A DNA stretch of 64,000 nucleotides from Arthrobacter sp. Bz4 (GTDB taxonomy: Bacteria > Actinomycetota > Actinomycetes > Actinomycetales > Micrococcaceae), in contig NZ_QDAE01000017.1 in assembly GCF_003075455.1 (NCBI RefSeq), forward strand, positions 1 through 64,000. The letters run 5' to 3'. Below the pieces are notes generated by a model, which worked only from the letters and a program-made list of their open reading frames with translations, searched no databases and was not told where the DNA came from. The position numbers and the translations under genes were made by a program. Positions 47,379 through 55,473 of this stretch are shown piece after piece; position 1 is the first letter of the stretch, and the number at the start of each line of letters is the position of its first letter.

Positions 47379-48932
47379 ATGGGTCCGCAGACCTCAAACA
47401 CGCATCCCCAGGTATCAGACTCAGAGGCAGGAGCACTTCGCCCGGCCGCTGTCATCGTGCTCGCCGCGGGCGCGGGTACCCGGATGAAATCCCGTACACC
47501 GAAGATCCTTCACACTCTGGGCGGGCGATCGATGGTGGGGCATGCCATGGCCGCGGCCAGGGGAGTGGTCCCCGAGGCAATGGCTGTCGTGGTCCGGCAC
47601 GAACGAGACCTCGTCGCCAGCCACATTGCCAGCCTCGACCCGGGAGCGGTCATCGTCGACCAGGACGATGTGCCAGGCACCGGTCGAGCAGTTCAGGTAG
47701 CGCTTGACGCACTTGACCGGGCCGCCGGGGCGCCCCTTGAGGGAACCATAGTTGTCACCTACGGAGACGTGCCGCTGCTGACAGCCGACACTCTCGCTCA
47801 GCTGGTTGAATCCCACTCGACCAAGGACAACGCGGTGACCGTGCTGACCGCCGTTCTTGAGGACGCTACCGGCTATGGGCGGATTCTGCGGGCCGCCGAC
47901 GGCACTGTCACCGGCATCGTCGAGCACAAGGATGCCACCGACGCCCAGCGGTCCATCAACGAGATCAACTCGGGCATCTACGCGTTTGACGCGGCAATTC
48001 TGCGCAGCGCCCTCACCTCAGTCACCGCAGGGAATTCCCAGGGCGAAATGTACCTGACCGATGTCCTAGGCATCGCTTCAGACCGGGGTGGCAGGGTCGC
48101 CGCCGTCGTCTCCGACGATCCTTGGCAGGTAGAGGGAGCCAACGACCGCGTGCAGCTGGCAGCCCTCGGCGCCGAGCTCAACCGTCGCACCCTGACCCGA
48201 TGGATGCGCTCCGGTGTGTCAATCATCGACCCCGCCACCACCTGGATCGATACCTCGGTGCAGCTGGCAGAGGACGTCACGATCCTGCCTGGCACCCAGC
48301 TTCACGGCGCCTGCGAGATTGCGCGCGACGCCGTCGTCGGCCCTGACACCACCCTCACCGATGTGGTGGTGGGGGAAGGGGCGACAGTGCTTCGGACCCA
48401 TGGATCCGGTGCCGCTATCAGCGCCCGCGCCACCGTTGGCCCGTTCACCTATTTGCGACCCGGAACGGTCCTCGGCGAGGACGGCAAGATCGGGGCATTC
48501 TACGAGACGAAGAACGTCATCATCGGTCGCGGATCGAAGCTGTCACACCTCGGGTACGCGGGGGACACCGAGATCGGTGAGGACACGAACATCGGCTGCG
48601 GCAACATCACCGCCAACTACGACGGCGTGAACAAGCACCGCACCACCATCGGCAGCAATGTCCGCACCGGATCGAACACCGTCTTCGTCGCCCCGGTGAC
48701 AATCGGCGACGGCGCCTACACTGGCGCCGGCGCCATTGTGCGCAACGAGGTTCCGCCGGGCGCACTTGCTGTCAACGTCGCACCCCAGCGCACCGTCGAG
48801 GGTTGGGTGCAGGCCAAACGCCCCGCAGCTCAGCCGCAAACGCGGCCCAAGCGGCCGCTCCTGAAAAACTTGCCACCGGTGAATCCACCAGCAGCATCAC
48901 CAGCACTGACGAAAGCGACCGTTCATGAGTGA
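47379..48932 (+). CDS. glmU: Bifunctional UDP-N-acetylglucosamine pyrophosphorylase / glucosamine-1-phosphate acetyltransferase
   Basis: Makes UDP-GlcNAc for peptidoglycan. Of 517 residues, the N-terminal uridyltransferase has LAAGAGTRMKSRTPK and TYGDVPLL; the C-terminal left-handed beta-helix acetyltransferase has FYETKNVIIGRGSKLSHLGYAGD and the catalytic NYDGVNKHRT. A Pro/Lys-rich tail of about 40 residues follows, as in mycobacterial GlmU. The stop overlaps prs by 8 nt. Locus order glmU-prs-(rplY-pth) matches Rv1018c-Rv1014c. Confidence 0.97.
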   Translation: MGPQTSNTHPQVSDSEAGALRPAAVIVLAAGAGTRMKSRTPKILHTLGGRSMVGHAMAAARGVVPEAMAVVVRHERDLVASHIASLDPGAVIVDQDDVPGTGRAVQVALDALDRAAGAPLEGTIVVTYGDVPLLTADTLAQLVESHSTKDNAVTVLTAVLEDATGYGRILRAADGTVTGIVEHKDATDAQRSINEINSGIYAFDAAILRSALTSVTAGNSQGEMYLTDVLGIASDRGGRVAAVVSDDPWQVEGANDRVQLAALGAELNRRTLTRWMRSGVSIIDPATTWIDTSVQLAEDVTILPGTQLHGACEIARDAVVGPDTTLTDVVVGEGATVLRTHGSGAAISARATVGPFTYLRPGTVLGEDGKIGAFYETKNVIIGRGSKLSHLGYAGDTEIGEDTNIGCGNITANYDGVNKHRTTIGSNVRTGSNTVFVAPVTIGDGAYTGAGAIVRNEVPPGALAVNVAPQRTVEGWVQAKRPAAQPQTRPKRPLLKNLPPVNPPAASPALTKATVHE

Positions 48933-49914
48933 GATCACCGCACGCGGCGAGAAGAAACTGGTCCTGGCCTCTGGCCGGGCCCACCCGGAACTTGCGGAGG
49001 AAATTGCTGCAGCACTTGGCACCGAGCTGCTGCCCATCTCCGCCTACGATTTCGCGAACGGCGAGATCTACGTTCGATCCGGCGAGAGCGTGCGCGGCAC
49101 CGACGTGTTCGTTATCCAGGCACACCCGGCGCCCCTGAATAACTGGCTGATGGAGCAGCTCATCATGATCGATTCGCTGAAGCGTGCATCGGCCAAACGG
49201 ATCACTGTTGTCTCCCCGTTCTACCCCTACGCCCGGCAAGACAAGAAGGGACGCGGCCGCGAACCGATCTCCGCGCGGCTCGTCGCCGACCTGTACAAGA
49301 CGGCCGGCGCCAACCGGCTCATGTCCGTTGACCTGCACACCTCGCAGATCCAGGGCTTCTTCGACGGTCCCGTAGACCACCTGATGGCCATTCCGTTGCT
49401 CGCTGACTACATCCGCACCCGGGTCGACGCCGACAACGTCACCGTGGTGTCCCCCGACACCGGCCGGGTCAGGGTAGCCGAGCAGTGGGCCGAGCGGTTG
49501 GGCGGGTCACCGCTGGCTTTCGTGCACAAAAGCCGCGACCTCACGGTTCCCAACCAGGCCGTCTCCAAGCAGGTAGTGGGTCAGGTCGAGGGACGGACTT
49601 GTGTGCTGATCGACGACATGATCGATACTGGCGGGACCATTTCCGGGGCGGTCCAGGTTCTGAAGAACGCGGGCGCCAAGGATGTCATCATTGCCGCGAC
49701 CCACGCCGTGTTCTCGGACCCGGCGGCCCGCCGTCTTTCCGAGTCCGGCGCCCGCGAGGTAGTGGTGACCAACACCCTGCCCATCCCATCCGAAAAGCGG
49801 TTCCCGCAGCTCACCGTGCTCTCAATTGCGCCGCTGATCGCGCGGGCAATCCGTGAAGTGTTCGACGACGGATCCGTCACCAGCCTCTTTGACGGCAACG
49901 CTAGAGTCGACTGA
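48925..49914 (+). CDS. prs: Ribose-phosphate pyrophosphokinase
   Basis: Makes PRPP from ribose 5-phosphate and ATP for nucleotide, His, Trp and NAD synthesis and arabinosyl donors. The 329-residue product has YARQDKKGRGREPISARLVAD (flexible catalytic loop), SVDLHTSQIQGFFDGP and the PRPP-binding VLIDDMIDTGGTI. ATG start lies inside the glmU 3' end (8-nt overlap), indicating coupled translation. Confidence 0.97.
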   Translation: MSEITARGEKKLVLASGRAHPELAEEIAAALGTELLPISAYDFANGEIYVRSGESVRGTDVFVIQAHPAPLNNWLMEQLIMIDSLKRASAKRITVVSPFYPYARQDKKGRGREPISARLVADLYKTAGANRLMSVDLHTSQIQGFFDGPVDHLMAIPLLADYIRTRVDADNVTVVSPDTGRVRVAEQWAERLGGSPLAFVHKSRDLTVPNQAVSKQVVGQVEGRTCVLIDDMIDTGGTISGAVQVLKNAGAKDVIIAATHAVFSDPAARRLSESGAREVVVTNTLPIPSEKRFPQLTVLSIAPLIARAIREVFDDGSVTSLFDGNARVD

Positions 49915-49917
49915 TTG

Positions 49918-49952
49918 GGGTATCGGGATGGCCGTTACGGCCGCCCGATACC
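49918..49952. terminator. Hairpin shared by prs and ugd 3' ends
   Basis: GGGTATCGGG (49918-49927) and CCCGATACCC (49943-49952) are perfect inverted arms with an inner GGCCGT-T-ACGGCC palindrome. The right arm encodes the last codons of ugd. No T-run follows on either side. Confidence 0.6.
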
Positions 49953-51248
49953 CTGGTAGGTCCACCCAGCGGCCCGCCACTGGACTGGATCCAGAACGTT
50001 ACGTCCGTCAAGAATGTTTTTGCTCGTTACCTGCGAGGCCAGGTCCGCCGGACTCAGCGAGCGGTACTGATCCCATTCAGTCAGGACCAGCAGGGCGTTG
50101 GCTTTGGTGACTGCCGCATTGAAATCGGGCTCGTAGGTTAGCTCCGGGAAACGACCCTTCGCATTACTCAGAGCCTCCGGATCGGTAACTGTCACGTCAG
50201 CGCCCTGAAGCTGGAGTTGGGCAGCGATGCTGAGTGCGGGGGAGTCCCTGACGTCGTCGCTATTGGGCTTGAACGCTACCCCCAACACAGTGATCCGTTT
50301 CCCGAGGAGCGATCCGCCCACCAACTGGCGGGTCAGCTCGACGACCCTGATCCGACGTCGGAGGTTGATGTCATCCACCTCCCGAAGGAAGGTCAGGGCC
50401 TGATCAGCGCCGAGCTCGCCCGCTCGTGCCATGAACGCACGAATGTCCTTGGGAAGACAGCCCCCGCCAAAACCGATGCCCGCGTTGAGGAACTTGCGGC
50501 CAATCCTGTCGTCCATCCCGATAGCGTCCGCCAGGAGGGTGACATCCGCTCCCGCCGCGTCGCATACTTCCGCCATCGCATTGATGAAAGAAATCTTGGT
50601 TGCCAAGAACGAGTTCGCCGCCGACTTGACCAGTTCAGCGGTGGCATAGTCGACAACCAGCCTCCTGGTGCCCAGCCCCATCGGTCCCGCATACACCTCA
50701 TCAAGCTGCTCGGTAGCCCGATGCCCGTCCTCGCCGGACGGCACTCCGTACACCAGTCGGTCGGGGCTAAGGGTGTCCTTGACGGCGAAGCCCTCTCGCA
50801 GGAACTCAGGGTTCCACGCCAGGGTGGCTTCGGGAAACCTCTCCAACAGGTCATCGGCGAGCCGCGCAGCAGTACCCACTGGAACCGTTGACTTCCCGAC
50901 CACCAGGTTTCCGGCCTCAAGCGCGTCAATGAGCGAGGAGAACGCAGCGTCCACGTATTTCAGGTCGGCGGCGTATTCGCCCTTCCGCTGCGGTGTCCCT
51001 ACGCAGAGGAAATGCACCTGCGAACCCCGGGCATCCGCGATGTTTGAGCTGAATTTTAGCCGGCCGGTTTGGAGGACTTCGTGAAGAAGCTCCGGCAGGC
51101 CGGGCTCGAAAAAGTGGGACCGGCCAGCCTGGAGTTCGCTGATCTTCCGCTCGTCCACATCGATTGCGACGACTTCGTGTCCCAACTTCGCCATGCAGGC
51201 CGCGTGAACTGCGCCAAGGTACCCACAACCGATAACAGATATTCGCAT
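49935..51248 (-). CDS. ugd: UDP-glucose 6-dehydrogenase
   Basis: Oxidises UDP-glucose to UDP-glucuronate for surface polysaccharides. The 437-residue product starts with MRISVIGCGYLGAVHAACMA (Rossmann GxGxxG), followed by the conserved STVPVGTA and NPEFLREGFAV, and the catalytic Cys in GFGGGCLPKDIRAF (about 258-271), then GVAFKPNSDDVRDSPAL. Convergent with prs; inserted between prs and rplY relative to the mycobacterial order. Confidence 0.96.
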   Translation of the reverse strand: MRISVIGCGYLGAVHAACMAKLGHEVVAIDVDERKISELQAGRSHFFEPGLPELLHEVLQTGRLKFSSNIADARGSQVHFLCVGTPQRKGEYAADLKYVDAAFSSLIDALEAGNLVVGKSTVPVGTAARLADDLLERFPEATLAWNPEFLREGFAVKDTLSPDRLVYGVPSGEDGHRATEQLDEVYAGPMGLGTRRLVVDYATAELVKSAANSFLATKISFINAMAEVCDAAGADVTLLADAIGMDDRIGRKFLNAGIGFGGGCLPKDIRAFMARAGELGADQALTFLREVDDINLRRRIRVVELTRQLVGGSLLGKRITVLGVAFKPNSDDVRDSPALSIAAQLQLQGADVTVTDPEALSNAKGRFPELTYEPDFNAAVTKANALLVLTEWDQYRSLSPADLASQVTSKNILDGRNVLDPVQWRAAGWTYQGIGRP

Positions 51249-51580
51249 GCTGATCCTTCGTACGGCCTGTCCGGGTTTCGTCGGGAAACCCGCCGGGCGT
51301 CCTCGATTTCAACGGTATGTGTCACACATTAGAGGATCATGAGGAACACCAGATGACGACGCCGGCTTCCGGGCTTCGGCGGTGTCCTTCCGGACGCTCA
51401 GGGTGCTGTAGGATTGAACGCGATGCCTAGGCGAGGGAGCATCCCGGTACCTCCGGGAATTGTTCCGTGATCGACGGTGGCTAGTGACGAGAGTCCAACA
51501 CTAAGCGTGTTGACTGTTTCTAGACAGATGCCGATCGTTTGCCCAGCAACGATCCACTACTCGTCAACACAGGAGACTCA
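51249..51580. promoter_or_regulatory. Divergent promoter region between ugd and rplY
   Basis: 332 bp without a gene. It contains the dyad ATGTGT-C-ACACAT (51317-51329), about 70 nt upstream of the ugd start, where a dimeric regulator of ugd could bind. A second dyad, CAACAC-N5-GTGTTG (51496-51512), overlaps a TTGACT (51510-51515) that may be the -35 of rplY. Regulators unknown. Confidence 0.35.
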
Positions 51581-52204
51581 ATGTCTGACCTCACGCTCCC
51601 CGCAGAAGTACGCACCGAATTCGGCAAGGGTGCAGCACGCCGCGCACGCCGCGAGGACAAAATCCCCGCGGTCATCTACGGCCACGGCGCCGATCCCATC
51701 CACGTTCTGCTGCCCTCCAAGGCCACCACGCTGGCACTGCGGACCTCCAACGCCCTGCTTACCCTCGACGTCGAAGGGGAAAAGCACCTCGCCCTCGCCA
51801 AATACGTGGTCCGCAACCCGCTGAAGCGCATCGTCGAGCACCTTGACCTCCTGACCGTTCGTAGCGGCGAGAAGGTCACTGTTGACGTCTATATCCACGT
51901 CGAAGGGGAACTGGCACCGGGTGCCGTCATGAACCTTGAGCACACCTCGGTTGAGGTTGAAGCAGAAGCAACCCATTTGCCGGATTCGCTGACCGTCAAC
52001 GTCGAGGGACGCACCGTCGGCGAGCACATCCACGCCTCAGACATCGAACTGCCGAAGGGCGTCACCCTGCTGATCGAAGACGACACCCTGATCGTCAACA
52101 TCAGCGAGCCGACCGTCCAGGACCTCGGCGAAGATGACGAAGAGACAGTCGCAGAAGGCGACGTTGTAGCTGCCTCCGGCGAGAAGTCAGAAGAAGGCGA
52201 GTAG
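51581..52204 (+). CDS. rplY: 50S ribosomal protein L25 / general stress protein Ctc
   Basis: Binds 5S rRNA in the large subunit. The 207-residue product is the long TL5/Ctc form: an N-terminal L25 domain (EFGKGAARRARREDKIPAVIYG) and a C-terminal beta domain with VNVEGRTVGEHIHASDIELP, followed by an acidic tail. The start is set by AGGAG 6 nt upstream of ATG. It is 19 nt from pth, so probably one transcript. Confidence 0.95.
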   Translation: MSDLTLPAEVRTEFGKGAARRARREDKIPAVIYGHGADPIHVLLPSKATTLALRTSNALLTLDVEGEKHLALAKYVVRNPLKRIVEHLDLLTVRSGEKVTVDVYIHVEGELAPGAVMNLEHTSVEVEAEATHLPDSLTVNVEGRTVGEHIHASDIELPKGVTLLIEDDTLIVNISEPTVQDLGEDDEETVAEGDVVAASGEKSEEGE

Positions 52205-52223
52205 CCACTTCTCCGGCGCGTTC

Positions 52224-52811
52224 ATGGCGACTGACTCCTGGCTTGTAGTCGGGCTCGGCAACCCCGGTCCCGACTACAGGCATAACCGGCACAATGTGGG
52301 ACAGATGGTTCTCGATGTCCTGGGCGCCCGGTTGGGCGGAAAGTTCAAAAGCCACAAAGCTCATGCCGCCGTGCTTGAGGGGCGGCTAGGTCTGGGTGGG
52401 CCGCGGTTGGTGCTCGCCAAGCCGCTGACCTTTATGAACCTGACAGGTGGCCCGGTGAACGCGCTGTGTCGGTTCTACGACATTCCCGCCGAGCGCGTTA
52501 TCGCGGTGCATGACGAGATTGACATCGACTTCAGCACGGTCAAGCTGAAGACCGGTGGCGGTGAAGGCGGACACAACGGGCTTCGCGACATTTCCAAGGC
52601 ACTCGGAACCAAGGATTACCTTCGGGTCAGGGTCGGAGTGGGTCGCCCGCCAGGCCGGCAGGATGCGGCTGACCACGTGCTCAGGGACTTCAGCTCGGTC
52701 GAGAAAAAGGACCTCGCGTTCCTTCTGGAAGATGTGGCCGACGCGGTGGAATCTCTCATCGTGGAGGGCCTTGTCAGCGCTCAGCAGAAGTTCCACTCCG
52801 CTGGGAAATAG
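52224..52811 (+). CDS. pth: Peptidyl-tRNA hydrolase
   Basis: Releases tRNA from prematurely dropped peptidyl-tRNA. The 195-residue product has GLGNPGPDYRHNRHNVG with the catalytic His (about 24), KPLTFMNLTGGPV, and VIAVHDEIDIDF...GGEGGHNGLRDI containing the other catalytic residues. Order rplY-pth is conserved. The hairpin at 52891 terminates the transcript. Confidence 0.96.
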   Translation: MATDSWLVVGLGNPGPDYRHNRHNVGQMVLDVLGARLGGKFKSHKAHAAVLEGRLGLGGPRLVLAKPLTFMNLTGGPVNALCRFYDIPAERVIAVHDEIDIDFSTVKLKTGGGEGGHNGLRDISKALGTKDYLRVRVGVGRPPGRQDAADHVLRDFSSVEKKDLAFLLEDVADAVESLIVEGLVSAQQKFHSAGK

Positions 52812-52890
52812 CGTATAAAGTAAGTTGACAACCACCGGTCAGGGACAGCCAAAGCCCAAACCGCGTCAGGCCTACTAGGCCCCAAATACG

Positions 52891-52952
52891 GGGGCCGACG
52901 TTGGGCGGCCTCTGAGACTGGGCCACCCCCATCCCAACGTCGGTCCCTTTTT
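52891..52952 (+). terminator. Nested hairpin terminator after pth, ahead of the LAL array
   Basis: Outer stem GGGGCCGACGTTGGG (52891-52905) with CCCAACGTCGGTCCC (52933-52947), fully paired with one G-U; inner stem GGCC (52907-52910) with GGCC (52921-52924), loop TCTGAGACTG; then TTTTTG. An upstream GGCCCC (52878-52883) could pair with GGGGCC (52891-52896) and compete with the outer stem. A related element lies at 58315-58370. Confidence 0.7.
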
Positions 52953-53060
52953 GTTGCCCTGGAACTTCTCCTGCCAGGCCCATGAAGCCGAGGTGCCGAT
53001 TCGGCGTGTAATCGGGGCTAAGGATCCGAGTAGTCGTTGCGTGATGCCGCTCGGAAAATC

Positions 53061-53075
53061 GAGTAGTCGCTACTC
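53061..53075 (+). promoter_or_regulatory. Dyad GAGTAG-TCG-CTACTC upstream of LAL regulator A1
   Basis: Perfect 6-bp inverted arms, 3-bp spacer, 74 nt before the A1 start. A direct repeat of the left half (CGAGTAGTCG) lies 33 nt upstream at 53027-53036, and AAGGATCC is repeated at 53020 and 53091. A closely similar dyad precedes the second regulator pair. The 337-bp gap 52812-53148 has no gene, only the pth hairpin and these sites. Binding by the array's own LuxR domains is inference. Confidence 0.55.
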
Positions 53076-53148
53076 ATGCGCGCGATCAGCAAGGATCCTA
53101 TGGTGATCAGTACTTCACACGCTGGGAACGCGAAGGGCTGGTCTCTCC

Positions 53149-55473
53149 ATGAGTTTCGACCTTAATACGTATGTTTACCAAACCCCCCTATCATCACCGG
53201 GCTGTCCCCCGACGAATATGGTTTCTGGTGCGGGACAGGTTCAGCCGCCAACGGCGGGGATCCGCAGACAGCTCGCGGATTCAGTATGCGACCAGTTGGT
53301 TAATGAATCCGGCCCTCCTGGGGTGATTATCGTGGGTGAGGCCGGAAGCGGCAAGACGACAGTACTGCGATCGGTGATTGACCGTTTGCGATCGAGTACT
53401 TGCATTATTCATTTACGTGGCTCGAACCACGATACCCAATTGCGCTACGGCGCCTTGCGCGTACTACTTGCCGACTTGCCCGTCAACATTCTGGAGCACC
53501 CAGTACGGGTAATCACCGGCCTGACCCAGTTACTCGAAGAGCGTGCGTTAGGTCTCCCCAAAATTATTGTGGTCGACGACTCTGAGCTTCTTGATGAGGG
53601 TTCTGCAACCGTGCTGGGGCAGTTGGCTCAAACGGGATCAATTCGGCTACTCGCCGCCTGCGATAATCTTTCAAAAGCGCCAGTTTGTTTCCAGGATCTT
53701 TGTCGGAAGCAAACTCTTGCTCAGGTCAATCTGGCATCGATGACTCAACAAGATGTGGCCGCCGATATGAAGTCCGCTTTAGGGGGAGTGGTGTGTCGGG
53801 CGGCCTCGCTTTTTCTTCATCGGCAGAGTGGAGGAAACCCCCGGCTTCTGAACGCACTAGTAGACGACTACCTCTCCTCGGGTGCGCTGCGCTGTGTCAG
53901 TGGAGTTTGGGTGCTGACTGCTGCCGAGGTGGATCTGGGTCCGGCATCGGCCCGCATAGTGATGGACCAGATTGCAGCTCTCGAACCGTCGCAGCAGCAG
54001 CTGCTTGATGGCCTAGCGGCGGCCGAGGCTACTCCCCTGGCCGCAGTTGCGGCAGATCAATTAGGTGATCTGGATGCACTTCACGAACTGAAGATGGTGT
54101 CGATCGAGAGGGATCATCGGGCTGTCGTCTCGGTCACTGGCCCCCTGCTCAGGGATGCCCTCCTCGGGAGAGCTAGCCGGGTCGATCTGCGGTGGGCAGA
54201 ACAGACAATCGGTTGGGACCCATTGTCTGCCCGGACAGAGAATGATCTCGCGTCCGCGGGACACTTGAACCGCGCGTATCGAGCAGCTTACGACGGCGAT
54301 TATCGTCGGACTATCGACGAGTTGACGTCGCCGACGTTTGATCCTTATGCAATTGATCGAGGCGAGCGTCTTCAGGTATCCATTCTGATGTGTGAAGCCT
54401 TAGCTTTCACCGGCCGAGAGGATGAGGCAAGAGAGACAGCGAAGGCTTTTGCCCCTTCTCGCCTTTCAGACGGCCGGCCGCAGTTGGCACGAATTGCCGT
54501 CACGTTGGCAACGCTGGAAGCAGTGAGTGGAGACATGACGGCGATGCTCGAGGTGGCGGGGCGACACCTCGGTGGGGCGGGACGAAGCACCGGAACGTAT
54601 GAAGAAATCGTCGAGGGTTTGGTCCACGCTGTTGGAGGCCGTCCCGTTGAGGCTGAAAGTTTCTTGACTCCGGCTCTGTCCCAGCTTCAAATATCTGATC
54701 CTGGTGGGGTAACTCCGCTGGTCGCTGCAGCCTTAGCCTGGATTACCTCGGAAGATTCCCCAGAGCGCGCAGAACGATATTTACTGGCGGCCTCTAATCC
54801 GTCCAATAAGGTGCCGTGGATAGTGCGAAGACTAACCAAGCACTTTGCCGCATTGGCTTTGCAGGGCATTGTTTCCGCTGATAGAGCTGCACTTGCATTG
54901 AAGGCCCTCATTGAAGAAGACGGAGAGCGGGGAAACTCTTTCTGGCAACTGCTGACGTTGTCCCACGTACTGAGGCTCGGGGACCAGAGTGTGGCACGGT
55001 CGGTTATGAAACTGGGAGTGACCTGCCAGGGGCGCTACGCATCTCTTTGCGCGCTGTATGCCAAGGGGGTCGAGACGGAAGACCCCGATCTGGTGTTGGA
55101 GGCAATGGGCATAGCCCGGACAAATGGTGACCTGCCATTTGCCCGTGACGCCGCCGCAGCAGCGACTCAGCTCGCTGATCAGTCGGAATGTGCCGGGCTT
55201 AGGGCACATGTCGCTGACCGGGTGCGCGGGATTATTGGATCGACCAGTACAGCTCTAGGGGCACGCCGACAGCTAGCATCCCTAACGACGCGCGAATTAG
55301 AAGTTGTGAAAGCAATGGTGGAGGGCACTACCAACCGGGATCTTGCAACAACTTTGGGGGTCAGCGTCCGCACCGTCGAAGGGCATTTATATCGTGTCTA
55401 CACAAAACTGCACGTCCGGACGAAGTCAGAGTTGCTAGCCAAAGTTGCACTCGGCGAGGTAACCACACAATGA
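53149..55473 (+). CDS. LAL-type LuxR family regulator A1 (AAA ATPase + LuxR HTH)
   Basis: Large transcription factor of 774 residues. The N-terminal AAA/STAND ATPase has Walker A GEAGSGKT (63-70), a YGAL motif (100-103) and intact Walker B VVDD (141-144). The middle (about 300-690) is helical, TPR-like, and probably senses a ligand or partner. The C-terminal LuxR HTH (about 710-774) reads LTTRELEVVKAMVEGTTNRD, then SVRTVEGHLYRVYTKLHV. It resembles the third regulator of the array (A2) more than its direct neighbour, e.g. QLRYGALRVLLADL against GMQYGALNFVLTEL. Overlaps B1 by 4 nt (ATGA). Lower GC than genes before 53 kb. Target genes unknown. Confidence 0.88.
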   Translation: MSFDLNTYVYQTPLSSPGCPPTNMVSGAGQVQPPTAGIRRQLADSVCDQLVNESGPPGVIIVGEAGSGKTTVLRSVIDRLRSSTCIIHLRGSNHDTQLRYGALRVLLADLPVNILEHPVRVITGLTQLLEERALGLPKIIVVDDSELLDEGSATVLGQLAQTGSIRLLAACDNLSKAPVCFQDLCRKQTLAQVNLASMTQQDVAADMKSALGGVVCRAASLFLHRQSGGNPRLLNALVDDYLSSGALRCVSGVWVLTAAEVDLGPASARIVMDQIAALEPSQQQLLDGLAAAEATPLAAVAADQLGDLDALHELKMVSIERDHRAVVSVTGPLLRDALLGRASRVDLRWAEQTIGWDPLSARTENDLASAGHLNRAYRAAYDGDYRRTIDELTSPTFDPYAIDRGERLQVSILMCEALAFTGREDEARETAKAFAPSRLSDGRPQLARIAVTLATLEAVSGDMTAMLEVAGRHLGGAGRSTGTYEEIVEGLVHAVGGRPVEAESFLTPALSQLQISDPGGVTPLVAAALAWITSEDSPERAERYLLAASNPSNKVPWIVRRLTKHFAALALQGIVSADRAALALKALIEEDGERGNSFWQLLTLSHVLRLGDQSVARSVMKLGVTCQGRYASLCALYAKGVETEDPDLVLEAMGIARTNGDLPFARDAAAAATQLADQSECAGLRAHVADRVRGIIGSTSTALGARRQLASLTTRELEVVKAMVEGTTNRDLATTLGVSVRTVEGHLYRVYTKLHVRTKSELLAKVALGEVTTQ

